Below, one piece after another: positions 8,013-13,094 of a stretch of DNA of 13,094 nucleotides. A model generated the notes under the pieces. The model did no database searches. It saw nothing but the letters and a program-made list of their open reading frames with translations, and was not told the origin of the DNA. The first letter of the stretch is position 1; every line of letters starts with the position of its first letter. The position numbers and the translations under genes are program-made. This stretch comes from Candidatus Aegiribacteria sp. (GTDB lineage Bacteria > Fermentibacterota > Fermentibacteria > Fermentibacterales > JCC-6): contig DAOWNO010000024.1 in assembly GCA_030642525.1 (NCBI GenBank), forward strand, positions 1-13,094. Reading direction: 5' to 3'.

Positions 8013-8726
8013 TCACTCCGGTCCCAGAAATTCAATATTAATTATTGCCGGGGCATTTCTTCCCGGCGGCATAGGCGGAATCTGCGCTCTTGACAGCGCG
8101 CTTTCCACAGCTCTGTCAAACGCCGATGTTCCACTTTTCCTGACAACCTCAATCTCAGATGTACCATCCGGATTAACTGTTAGAATTACCCGGTAGGATC
8201 TGTCAGGTTCCACAGATGTTCTGTATCCTCTTCTTACTGCGTTAAACACTCTTGACTCATATGTTCCGGGTCCTGGAGCGCCTGAACCAGCTTCTCCTTC
8301 CCCGCTGACAGAAACGAATTCTGACGCTTCCATGGAATCCTGAGCTTCTGATTCTTCATGGTTCTCATGCTCTGGCTGAACTTCAACAACTTCTTCCACT
8401 TGATCAGAAGTCTGGTCTTCTGTCTCCTGCGGATCAATTATCTGTTCCTCATGAATCTCTGGTATTGATATCACAGTTGCCGCTTCAGCCGGGTTTTCCG
8501 CAGGATGCCCTATATCCGGAGGAGAAGATGTTATTTCATTCGAAGTCAGTGTGACCATGTTCACCATTATGGCATCACCTCCGTCGGAAAGCACCATTAC
8601 ACTGCTCGAAGATGTAATCAGCCCAACCGCGAGAATAAGTACATGTCCTGCTATGACAAAGATCACGTCTCGACGACGGAGGAAGTAACTTTTCCTCTCG
8701 AAAGGTCTGGAATCAGTGAATTTCAT
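8013..8726 (-). CDS. TolA/TonB-family energy transducer of the Tol-Pal system
   Basis: Its place between tolR and tolB is where TolA is expected. The 237-residue protein has a short basic cytoplasmic N-terminus and one membrane segment at about 20-38 with an in-membrane histidine (His28), as in TonB/TolA anchors. A periplasmic spacer of about 110 residues comes next. The C-terminal domain of about 90 residues is TonB_C/TolA-like (YRVILTVNPDGTSEIEVVRKSG, then FDRAVESALSRAQIPPMPP). The spacer is rich in Glu, Gln and Asp instead of the Ala/Lys-rich helix of enterobacterial TolA, and the protein is much shorter than the 421 residues of E. coli TolA. It probably carries proton-motive force from TolQR to TolB/Pal. 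The ATG lies inside the tolR end, a 14-nt overlap. Confidence 0.9.
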   Translation of the reverse strand: MKFTDSRPFERKSYFLRRRDVIFVIAGHVLILAVGLITSSSSVMVLSDGGDAIMVNMVTLTSNEITSSPPDIGHPAENPAEAATVISIPEIHEEQIIDPQETEDQTSDQVEEVVEVQPEHENHEESEAQDSMEASEFVSVSGEGEAGSGAPGPGTYESRVFNAVRRGYRTSVEPDRSYRVILTVNPDGTSEIEVVRKSGTSAFDRAVESALSRAQIPPMPPGRNAPAIINIEFLGPE

Positions 8727-9135
8727 CAGGTTCCAGTCTCGATTCCTGTATCAGCCCCACATTAAGGTATCCTCCGCTGCCAAGTTCGGTGAGGGTATTC
8801 GCAACTACTTCGTATCGCACATCCCTGTCCGCCCTGACAAAGGCTTCGGAACGGCCGGAATTATGAGCTGCTTCAGCAATATCCGACAGATCCTCCAGCA
8901 GAACCAGCTCACCTGCAATGGTCAGGTTGCCATAGGCGTCGATCTCGACAACCAGCGACTCGCCGGGATCAAGACTGCTCAGAACCCTTCCCGCGTTCGA
9001 AGAAGGAGGAGTGACATCCGCACTTCGCTGCATAACCGGAGATGTCAGCATGAAGATCACCAGCAGAACAAGGGTGACATCCACCAGATTCGTGACATTA
9101 ATTTGGGAGAACTGCTTATACCGGGTTCGTATCAT
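8713..9135 (-). CDS. tolR: TolR/ExbD-family biopolymer transport protein
   Basis: This is the inner-membrane stator subunit paired with TolQ. The 140-residue protein has a short cytoplasmic N-terminus and a single membrane helix NVTNLVDVTLVLLVIFMLTS containing the conserved proton-handling aspartate (Asp19), followed by a periplasmic ExbD-fold domain with VRADRDVRYEVV near 100-111. Context (tolQ before, tolA-like, tolB and pal after) favours TolR over ExbD. The start ATG overlaps the tolQ stop as ATGA, with AGAGG eight bases upstream. Confidence 0.94.
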   Translation of the reverse strand: MIRTRYKQFSQINVTNLVDVTLVLLVIFMLTSPVMQRSADVTPPSSNAGRVLSSLDPGESLVVEIDAYGNLTIAGELVLLEDLSDIAEAAHNSGRSEAFVRADRDVRYEVVANTLTELGSGGYLNVGLIQESRLEPDEIH

Positions 9136-9800
9136 TCAAGACTGCCTCTTCTACAGACATCCACAAGTTCAGAAAGAAACCGATCCATATCTCCAGCAAG
9201 TGAATTAATCCTGCCGACAACGAAGTTATGAAAAATATTTGCGGGAATCGCAGCCAGCAATCCTGCTACAGTCGTGGTCAGCGCTGCCGCGATACCGGCT
9301 CCAACTGCACTGAGATCAGCAACACCAAGTTCCTTCATTCCTATGAAACTCGACAGGATTCCCCATACCGTACCAAGCAATCCAAGCAGAGGAGCTACAC
9401 TTGTTACAGTCGCAAGCAGTCCGATATTCCGTTCACGCTGGGCAAGATCCTCTCCCGCCTCCCGCTCAAGAGAGCTGGAAAGGCTGGATGCTTCCTCGAT
9501 AGAAAGGGGTTCTGTAATTCCTCTATCGGTCCTTCTCTGAAGAAACCGTCCTGCCTCAGCATACATCCGCGCCAGCGGTCCTATCTCATTGTTTCTGCTC
9601 CAGAATTCCCCGCCAGGCGGTCTGCCTGTTGTTCTTAATGCGTCCATAAAGATTTTCGATGAACTGAGGATCGCTCTGAATTCCCGAATCTTCGCTATTG
9701 CGACTGCCCATGAACCAACCGAAAGGACAGCGATAATTATTAGAATAAGTTTTGTGACGATATCAGCCTGACGGACTATCTCAATAACTTGCCCTATCAA
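9132..9800 (-). CDS. tolQ: TolQ/ExbB-family proton channel protein
   Basis: TolQ forms the pentameric proton channel that powers TolA. The 222-residue protein has three membrane segments: about 16-36 (KLILIIIAVLSVGSWAVAIA), a second with LLATVTSVAPLLGLLGTVWG, and a third with GIAAALTTTVAGLLAAIPA, which keeps the family's polar threonines and proline. The start is a TTG at 9798-9800 that overlaps the ridA stop as TTGA. A strong GAAGGAGG ribosome site seven bases upstream supports the non-ATG start, and no nearby in-frame ATG precedes the first membrane segment. Position at the head of tolR-tolA-tolB-pal identifies it as TolQ, not ExbB. Confidence 0.95.
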   Translation of the reverse strand: MIGQVIEIVRQADIVTKLILIIIAVLSVGSWAVAIAKIREFRAILSSSKIFMDALRTTGRPPGGEFWSRNNEIGPLARMYAEAGRFLQRRTDRGITEPLSIEEASSLSSSLEREAGEDLAQRERNIGLLATVTSVAPLLGLLGTVWGILSSFIGMKELGVADLSAVGAGIAAALTTTVAGLLAAIPANIFHNFVVGRINSLAGDMDRFLSELVDVCRRGSLE

Positions 9801-10189
9801 TACTGTTCCTCCTTCAGTTCTGCGACAGCTTCAATTTCAACAAGTGCACCCAATGGCAGCTTCAAAACCGCGACAACAGATCTCGCGGGGAAGGGTACCA
9901 TAAATCTTCTGGAATATATATCATTTACAATTGATGAATCCGATATGTCTGCAAGATACAGATTAATCTTTACGACGCCGTCCATGTTTGAACCGGCATC
10001 CAGCAGAATCGCTTCAAGATTATTCAATGCCTGAACCGTTTGAGCTGCGATACCCTCTTTCAGTTTTCCATCTTCAGGATCAATACCGATCTGTCCCGCT
10101 GTGAATATGAATCCCTTTAAAATTACAGCCTGGCTGTAAGGTCCGACAGGGAGGGGAGAGTCAACTGTCTGAACGGTCTTTCGCGTCAT
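9797..10189 (-). CDS. ridA: RidA-family reactive intermediate/imine deaminase
   Basis: RidA (YjgF/UK114) hydrolyses 2-aminoacrylate and related imines released by PLP enzymes. The 130-residue protein has the N-terminal PVGPYSQAV, the central FTAGQIGIDPEDGKL, and the C-terminal FPARSVVAVLKLPLGALVEIEAVA. The catalytic-site arginine (Arg103) and glutamate (Glu118), equivalent to Arg105 and Glu120 of characterised members, are both kept, so it is probably active. The ATG at 10187-10189 has AGAGGAG five bases upstream. It is the first gene of the Tol-Pal run, and its stop overlaps the tolQ start by four bases. In E. coli this upstream position is held by the thioesterase gene ybgC. Confidence 0.95.
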   Translation of the reverse strand: MTRKTVQTVDSPLPVGPYSQAVILKGFIFTAGQIGIDPEDGKLKEGIAAQTVQALNNLEAILLDAGSNMDGVVKINLYLADISDSSIVNDIYSRRFMVPFPARSVVAVLKLPLGALVEIEAVAELKEEQY

Positions 10190-10200
10190 TCAGGCTCCTC

Positions 10201-10256
10201 TTTGAAATAAATATATATAATATATACATACAAAAATACTTATATGTTCCAAAAGA
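10201..10256 (-). promoter_or_regulatory. AT-rich leader, probable promoter region of the ridA-tol operon
   Basis: This stretch before ridA is almost entirely A/T, with runs such as TATATATAATATATA. It contains several -10-like hexamers (TATATT, TATAAG, TATGTA read on the minus strand), and TTGGAA lies 16 bases before TATGTA. The composition fits a strong promoter or UP-like region, but no single -35/-10 pair stands out. Confidence 0.4.
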
Positions 10257-10273
10257 GTGTAATATTGAGAATG

Positions 10274-10336
10274 CGGCAACTCCTGCTTCTGATATAAAAG
10301 ATCAGTAAGAAGGCAGGTGTGACGCCGCCGTTGCCG
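10274..10336. repeat. Long imperfect inverted repeat (potential hairpin RNA or cruciform)
   Basis: Outer arms CGGCAAC (10274-10280) and GTTGCCG (10330-10336) are exact complements. Inside them, CCTGCTTCT (10282-10290) pairs with AGAAGGCAGG (10308-10317) with one bulged base, and GAT pairs with ATC across the central ATAAAAG. The right side carries about 12 unpaired extra bases (10318-10329, GC-rich). No T-run follows on either strand, so it does not look like a classical intrinsic terminator. It could be a small structured RNA, a regulatory hairpin upstream of ridA, or a decayed foldback element. Confidence 0.55.
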
Positions 10337-10820
10337 TTACGAAAAAGAACGTTGTACCATACCTTTTGTGTCCGGTCTATCATCTGCTCTCCACATGAAG
10401 TTCTCTTTATCAGAAACCATCTTCTTGATATCAGCTAACCACCATATAATTGAAGCTGCATGAATTCGTAGGCCTCAAGAACAGAGACCTCATGCTTTCC
10501 CGAGATACACCTGAGTATAGCTCCCATACAGAACCCAATGAGCAGGCTGATTATCTTTCGATGGTGCCCCTCCGTTATCGAAACATAACCTTAAGTGGTC
10601 AGCCTTTTCGCATCACTGGGAATTCTCTTCAGTTAAGGCATCCATTGAATCATCTTTCATGCGAATTGCATGTGATTAATGCAAAATGCGATAGCATTAT
10701 CTCTAAACGATGCATAATGCAGTGCCAATATCACTCTGAAACAGATATCGTAACCACTTTTGTAGGTTTCCATGGGAATGGAGCATTAGTCAACGATATC
10801 TTCCCTTCGTTATGCTGGCA
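10337..10820. other. Non-coding stretch with no supported gene
   Basis: There is no convincing coding region on either strand. A plus-strand frame from a TTG at 10450 to 10824 has no ribosome site and no recognisable domain, so I treat it as chance. On the minus strand a fragment with a hydrophobic stretch (IISLLIGFCMGAIL, then KHEVSVLEAYEFMQL) ends near 10440 and could be a remnant, but no start or family is evident. Two small perfect stems occur: CATGC/GCATG around GAATT at 10658-10672, and AATGC/GCATT around GATA at 10685-10698. I see nothing else here. Confidence 0.5.
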
Positions 10821-10986
10821 CTAGGAGCATGTTCGACAATGAAGCATCGGCATAAAACCCACACAACTGGCTATAATACCCGCATATTATCAGATAATAC
10901 ATCCAGTATTCTCCTAAAATCTCCGAGCATTCTATCTCATCAGTTATGCTCTTCTGCTCAATACACATTATCGAACAGGCTCCTAG
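10821..10986. mobile_element. MITE-like foldback element with 21-nt terminal inverted repeats
   Basis: The left end (10821-10841) and the reverse complement of the right end (10966-10986) agree at 19 of 21 bases. They share CTAGGAGC, one mismatch, TGTTCGA, one mismatch, AATG. The outer CTAG can be read as part of the repeat or as a TA or CTAG target duplication. With a TA duplication the element is about 160 bp (10824-10983). It has no credible gene. A 15-base palindrome, TATTATC-A-GATAATA, sits at 10885-10899. The structure is that of a non-autonomous element mobilised by a transposase acting at TA, such as the IS630/Tc1 type (inference). Confidence 0.65.
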
Positions 10987-11022
10987 TTGGTCTCCTGCTG
11001 GGAGAGTAGGGCATCGCCGGGC
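10987..11022 (+). pseudogene. 5S rRNA 3'-end remnant
   Basis: TGGGAGAGTAGGGCATCGCC (11000-11019) followed by GGGC matches the 3' end of bacterial 5S rRNA: the loop E strand GAGAGTAGG, then the 3' strand of helix I ending CGCCGGGC. A strong terminator follows nine bases later, as after real rRNA operons. No complementary GCCCGGCG helix I 5' strand, nor the conserved central CCGAAC region, is present in the preceding several hundred bases. The foldback element abuts the fragment on its left. It therefore looks like a truncated relic, not a working 5S gene. Confidence 0.55.
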
Positions 11023-11031
11023 ATTAATATA

Positions 11032-11066
11032 GAAAAAGCCTCTGGTTAAAAACCAGGGGCTCTTTT
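11032..11066 (+). terminator. Strong rho-independent terminator
   Basis: An 11-bp stem, AGCCTCTGGTT (11037-11047) with AACCAGGGGCT (11051-11061) including one G-U pair, encloses loop AAA and is followed by CTTTT. A-rich GAAAAA precedes it, so it could also work on the minus strand. It directly follows the 5S-like 3' end, as expected for an rRNA-operon terminator, and would isolate the downstream gene from upstream transcription. Confidence 0.88.
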
Positions 11067-11090
11067 GCGTGTGCGCCGGGCACGACGCAC
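11066..11090. repeat. GC-rich hairpin after the terminator
   Basis: TGCGTGTGC and GCACGACGCA pair over nine bases, with one bulged G, around GCCGG. The stem is GC-rich and lacks a T-run. It may be a second transcription barrier or a relic of the rRNA locus. Its CGCCGGGCA repeats nine bases of the 5S-like 3' end at 11015-11023. Confidence 0.45.
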
Positions 11091-11131
11091 AGCGTTATTG
11101 GCCTGTAAGATCGGACCTCCTGTATGACTAC

Positions 11132-11160
11132 TTGACATCTAGTTTATAACAAAATATGAA
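11132..11160 (+). promoter_or_regulatory. Sigma70-type promoter for the small secreted protein gene
   Basis: A perfect -35 TTGACA at 11132-11137 is followed after exactly 17 bases by TATGAA at 11155-11160, so transcription would start near 11167. The early transcript can form a 6-bp hairpin (ATGCAC/GTGCAT, 10-base loop, within 11160-11181) ahead of the ribosome site. It is the clearest promoter in the window. Confidence 0.7.
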
Positions 11161-11201
11161 TGCACTTAGGGTTTTGTGCATATTAATGAATGGAGATGCA
11201 A

Positions 11202-11531
11202 ATGAAATATGCAATTACGGTTATTATTGTATTTATGTTAGCTGGTAGTGCTATTGCAGATGGCAGAATATTTGGTACATGCGATTCCGGACCCTACACG
11301 GAAGCAGTCAGATACACTGTGGATGTGTACGATGCCAGCGCTAACTGGATGTGTGCTGATGATCAGCATATAGATGATGTATGGAAGTCTATTGTACTCC
11401 CCGGCGGAGCATACAAATGCCACTGCAACATCTATGATTCACACAATGAACTGCTCGCTACCCAGACCAGGGGATGGATCTATATACTAGTAGTTCGATT
11501 CATCCAAACCCTTACATATACTGCGTGGTAA
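11202..11531 (+). CDS. Small secreted protein of unknown function, C-terminus truncated by the insertion sequence
   Basis: I recognise no family. The reading frame starts with a clear signal peptide (MKYAITVIIVFMLAGSAIADG), so the product is exported. The mature part has four cysteines (in GTCDSG, WMCADD and KCHCN), a pattern that allows disulfides, and VRYTVDVYDASANWMCA looks like a beta-strand-rich fold. The third of three in-frame ATGs, at 11202, is preceded by GGAG six bases upstream and begins the signal peptide, so I prefer it to 11190. Host sequence gives about 95 codons. The last 14 or so codons (from about 11490) and the stop come from the IS630 element, so the natural C-terminus is lost. 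A good promoter and an isolating terminator lie upstream. Confidence 0.65.
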   Translation: MKYAITVIIVFMLAGSAIADGRIFGTCDSGPYTEAVRYTVDVYDASANWMCADDQHIDDVWKSIVLPGGAYKCHCNIYDSHNELLATQTRGWIYILVVRFIQTLTYTAW

Positions 11532-12648
11532 AGTCAAAATTCTTCCAGCGGTGAACAACAGGTTCAGCATTTGTCTCTGCAATTCCCTGAAGAATTCTCT
11601 CTTTCAGTTCCTCTTTTGAGTGTACACGAATATGTTTGAGGAAAGTCCGTGCTATTTTTGAAAAGTAGGTTTCAACCAGATTCAGCCATGAACCATGCTT
11701 GGGCGTATGCACATAGATAAACCGGTTCGGTCTGCTTTTCAGATAACTCATTGTTTCTCTGGAAATGTGTGAAGAGTGGTTATCCAATATTACCCGTATT
11801 GTGCAATCTGCCGGGTAATACTCATCAAGCTCTTTAAGCAAAAGAATAAACTCTCTGCTCCTGTGTCTGTCATGAACCTGCCCGAATACATGTCCAGTAT
11901 GCAAGTCCAGTGCTGCTAAAAGTGACAGTGTACCAAGTCGCTTGTATTCATAATCCCTTGCTGTCCGTGTGTACTTTCCCGGTACAGGAGGCAAGTCTGG
12001 AGCAACATTCATGATTGCCTGTATGCCTGGTTTCTCGTCGACAGAGACAGTGATGACCTTGTTGTCATCATCGCCGCTGTCATTTATGGCATTTACTTCC
12101 CTGTATACAATAAGCAAATTTTGCATTTTTCTTTTAAATTCTGGATCTCTCTGCTCAAGATAGTATCGGATCTTGTGTGGTTGAATTGGATGAGACTTCA
12201 GGATCCTTTGAATTGTTGCCTTTGCTGCATGCTCTAAACACTTGTAACCTTCAGCGGGAGCATAATTGCGTGTATGCTTGGCAAGCTGGGATAATGACCA
12301 TATCTCAGCTGCATAACCGTGATCCACGGGTTTTGTGCATGCCAGATTTATTACCCACAACTTGGCTTCCTCGGTGATTGTCGGTGGTTTGGCTCTGTGA
12401 TACTTATCCTTCAGTCCTGTTTCTATTCCTGCAGCCAGGGCTTTATCAATGCACTTGTATATAGTTGGTCTGCTTGTATTCAGATCCTCGCTTATTCCAG
12501 TGATTGATTCGCCATCAGAATATTTCAGAAGAATACTGGCTCGCTGTACCTCTCTTATTGGAGCTGTTCGAGAATGACTTATCTTCAACAGTTTCGTACG
12601 CTGACCCTCGTCCAGTTTCAATCCCGGTCTCTCACTTTTACGCGGCAT
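11512..12648 (-). CDS. IS630-family DDE transposase
   Basis: This 378-residue transposase has an N-terminal helix-turn-helix region (about 30-75, with SILLKYSDGESITGISEDLN and SRPTIYKCIDKAL). The catalytic domain has three acidic residues: Asp204 in VSVDEKPG, Asp289 in VILDNHSSH and Glu326 in HGSWLNLVETYFS. The 36 residues between the last two fit the IS630 DD-E spacing. HGSWLN and the DNHSSH core are family hallmarks. The frame is intact, so it is probably active. The ATG at 12646-12648 has a strong AAAGGAGGT a few bases upstream. The stop lies within the left inverted repeat. Confidence 0.95.
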   Translation of the reverse strand: MPRKSERPGLKLDEGQRTKLLKISHSRTAPIREVQRASILLKYSDGESITGISEDLNTSRPTIYKCIDKALAAGIETGLKDKYHRAKPPTITEEAKLWVINLACTKPVDHGYAAEIWSLSQLAKHTRNYAPAEGYKCLEHAAKATIQRILKSHPIQPHKIRYYLEQRDPEFKRKMQNLLIVYREVNAINDSGDDDNKVITVSVDEKPGIQAIMNVAPDLPPVPGKYTRTARDYEYKRLGTLSLLAALDLHTGHVFGQVHDRHRSREFILLLKELDEYYPADCTIRVILDNHSSHISRETMSYLKSRPNRFIYVHTPKHGSWLNLVETYFSKIARTFLKHIRVHSKEELKERILQGIAETNAEPVVHRWKNFDFTTQYM

Positions 12649-12671
12649 AGCTACCTCCTTTGGTTGAAGAT

Positions 12672-12700
12672 ACTATACCGAAAAAGAAATGTATTGTAAA
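12672..12700 (-). promoter_or_regulatory. Transposase promoter inside the IS end
   Basis: On the minus strand TTTACA (plus positions 12695-12700) is followed after 17 bases by TATAGT (12672-12677). Each is one base from the sigma70 consensus. The -35 box lies in the inner conserved block of the right inverted repeat, so bound transposase could repress its own promoter (inference). Transcription would start near 12665, just ahead of the ribosome site. Confidence 0.6.
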
Positions 12701-12715
12701 TGTTTTAGCGATACG

Positions 12716-13094
12716 CTATACTAGATATATATTTTCGTTCAAGGAAATGTTGATATCATCCCCACCCCTGAAATCAATATGCGATGTGGTTCTGTAAACA
12801 GCTGAACTATCACCAGGATAATCAAAGGAAACCAGCAGAGCATCATCGTAGAATCTCATGGGTCTGAAGGAAGCAGCGTCGTTTATATGGGAGAAGTCGT
12901 AAGGCTCCGGGAGATCGAAGGAAGAGCTTTCGTAAACGGTCAGAGCGGTGTTTGGATCTCTTCCAGGGTCTGAAGCGAATTCAAGAATCGCTTTATTCAG
13001 GACACCTGCCGTGAGATGACAGATGTAATCCATGCCTGCGGTGAAGCAGGGGAAGCTTTTTGTCTGCCTGGCTATGAACGATGTTTCATCCCAC
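12716..13094 (-). CDS. Hypothetical protein, C-terminal part (5' end outside window, 3' end altered by IS)
   Basis: The minus strand is open from the right window edge for 125 codons. An internal ATG at 13031-13033 is unlikely to be the start, because the frame continues coherently upstream of it (WDETSFIARQTKSFPCFTAG). I recognise no family. The sequence is rich in Asp, Ser and aromatic residues with alternating hydrophobic stretches (ALLVSFDYPG, HIDFRGGDDINISL), which suggests a beta-rich, possibly exported protein. The last codons, VAL then TAG, come from the IS630 end at 12716-12721. Without the insertion the frame would continue about nine codons into the left flank and stop at 11458-11460. 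The change to the protein may therefore be slight. Confidence 0.55.
   Translation of the reverse strand, partial: WDETSFIARQTKSFPCFTAGMDYICHLTAGVLNKAILEFASDPGRDPNTALTVYESSSFDLPEPYDFSHINDAASFRPMRFYDDALLVSFDYPGDSSAVYRTTSHIDFRGGDDINISLNENIYLV

Larger units (their letters stand above)
11490..12721 (-). mobile_element. Complete IS630-family insertion sequence, 1232 bp
   Basis: The element is bounded by TA at 11488-11489 and 12722-12723, the dinucleotide that IS630/Tc1 elements duplicate. Its ends form imperfect inverted repeats: over 27 bases (11490-11516 and the complement of 12695-12721), 16 positions agree, with a shared terminal GTA, an internal CG and an inner AAAC-N2-TTACA block. One intact transposase gene fills it. 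The size is normal for the family. It interrupts the secreted protein gene on the left and cuts the end of a minus-strand gene on the right, so the insertion is probably recent. Confidence 0.85.

Noticed and set aside
10274..10336. Intrinsic terminator at the long inverted repeat
   Set aside because: No run of T follows the stem on either strand and the stem is interrupted by about 12 unpaired bases.
10450..10824. Plus-strand frame of 124 codons in the non-coding stretch
   Set aside because: It has a TTG start, no ribosome site, no recognisable motif and a composition unlike the neighbouring genes, and its end runs into the foldback element.
10812..11009. Plus-strand frame of 65 codons
   Set aside because: It spans the foldback element and runs into the 5S-like remnant; no start signal or protein character.
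10190..11200. CRISPR array or toxin-antitoxin locus in the gene-poor region
   Set aside because: No regularly spaced direct repeats are present and no paired small genes with ribosome sites can be found.

Overview
The window looks like chromosomal DNA of a Gram-negative (diderm) bacterium of moderate GC. A complete Tol-Pal cell-envelope operon shows the outer membrane, and the other genes are core housekeeping genes. The species cannot be named from the sequence. The divergence of the Tol/TolA-like, CpoB and trigger factor proteins suggests a lineage well away from the model proteobacteria (inference).

Positions 1 to about 10190 form an unbroken, tightly packed block of genes, all on the minus strand. 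In transcription order (high to low coordinate) they are ridA, tolQ, tolR, a TolA/TonB-like gene, tolB, pal, cpoB (ybgF), a tRNA-Leu(UAG), tig (trigger factor), clpP, clpX, engB, purA and a TatD-family hydrolase gene that runs off the left edge. Many junctions overlap by 1-14 nt (TTGA, ATGA, TGATG), which indicates translational coupling. The first sub-operon builds the envelope-spanning Tol-Pal machine: the TolQR motor, the TolA-like transducer, TolB, Pal and CpoB. The second groups nascent-chain folding (trigger factor) and the ClpXP protease with a ribosome-assembly GTPase and AMP synthesis. The tRNA-Leu lies at the head of the second group, 21 nt before tig.

Positions 10190 to 13094 are different and look accessory. 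About 1 kb has no convincing gene. It holds an AT-rich leader for ridA, a long imperfect inverted repeat, a roughly 160-bp MITE-like element with 21-nt terminal inverted repeats, what appears to be the 3' end of a 5S rRNA without its 5' part, and a strong intrinsic terminator. A good sigma70-type promoter then drives a small secreted protein gene. That gene is truncated by a complete 1232-bp IS630-family element (transposase, imperfect TIRs, TA duplication). On the far side of the element is the 3' end of a minus-strand gene of unknown function that enters from the right edge and also gets its stop codon from the insertion sequence.

I see no CRISPR array, toxin-antitoxin pair, phage gene or recognisable defence system. 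The most interesting part is the mosaic of rRNA remnant, foldback element and insertion sequence between 10.2 and 12.7 kb.
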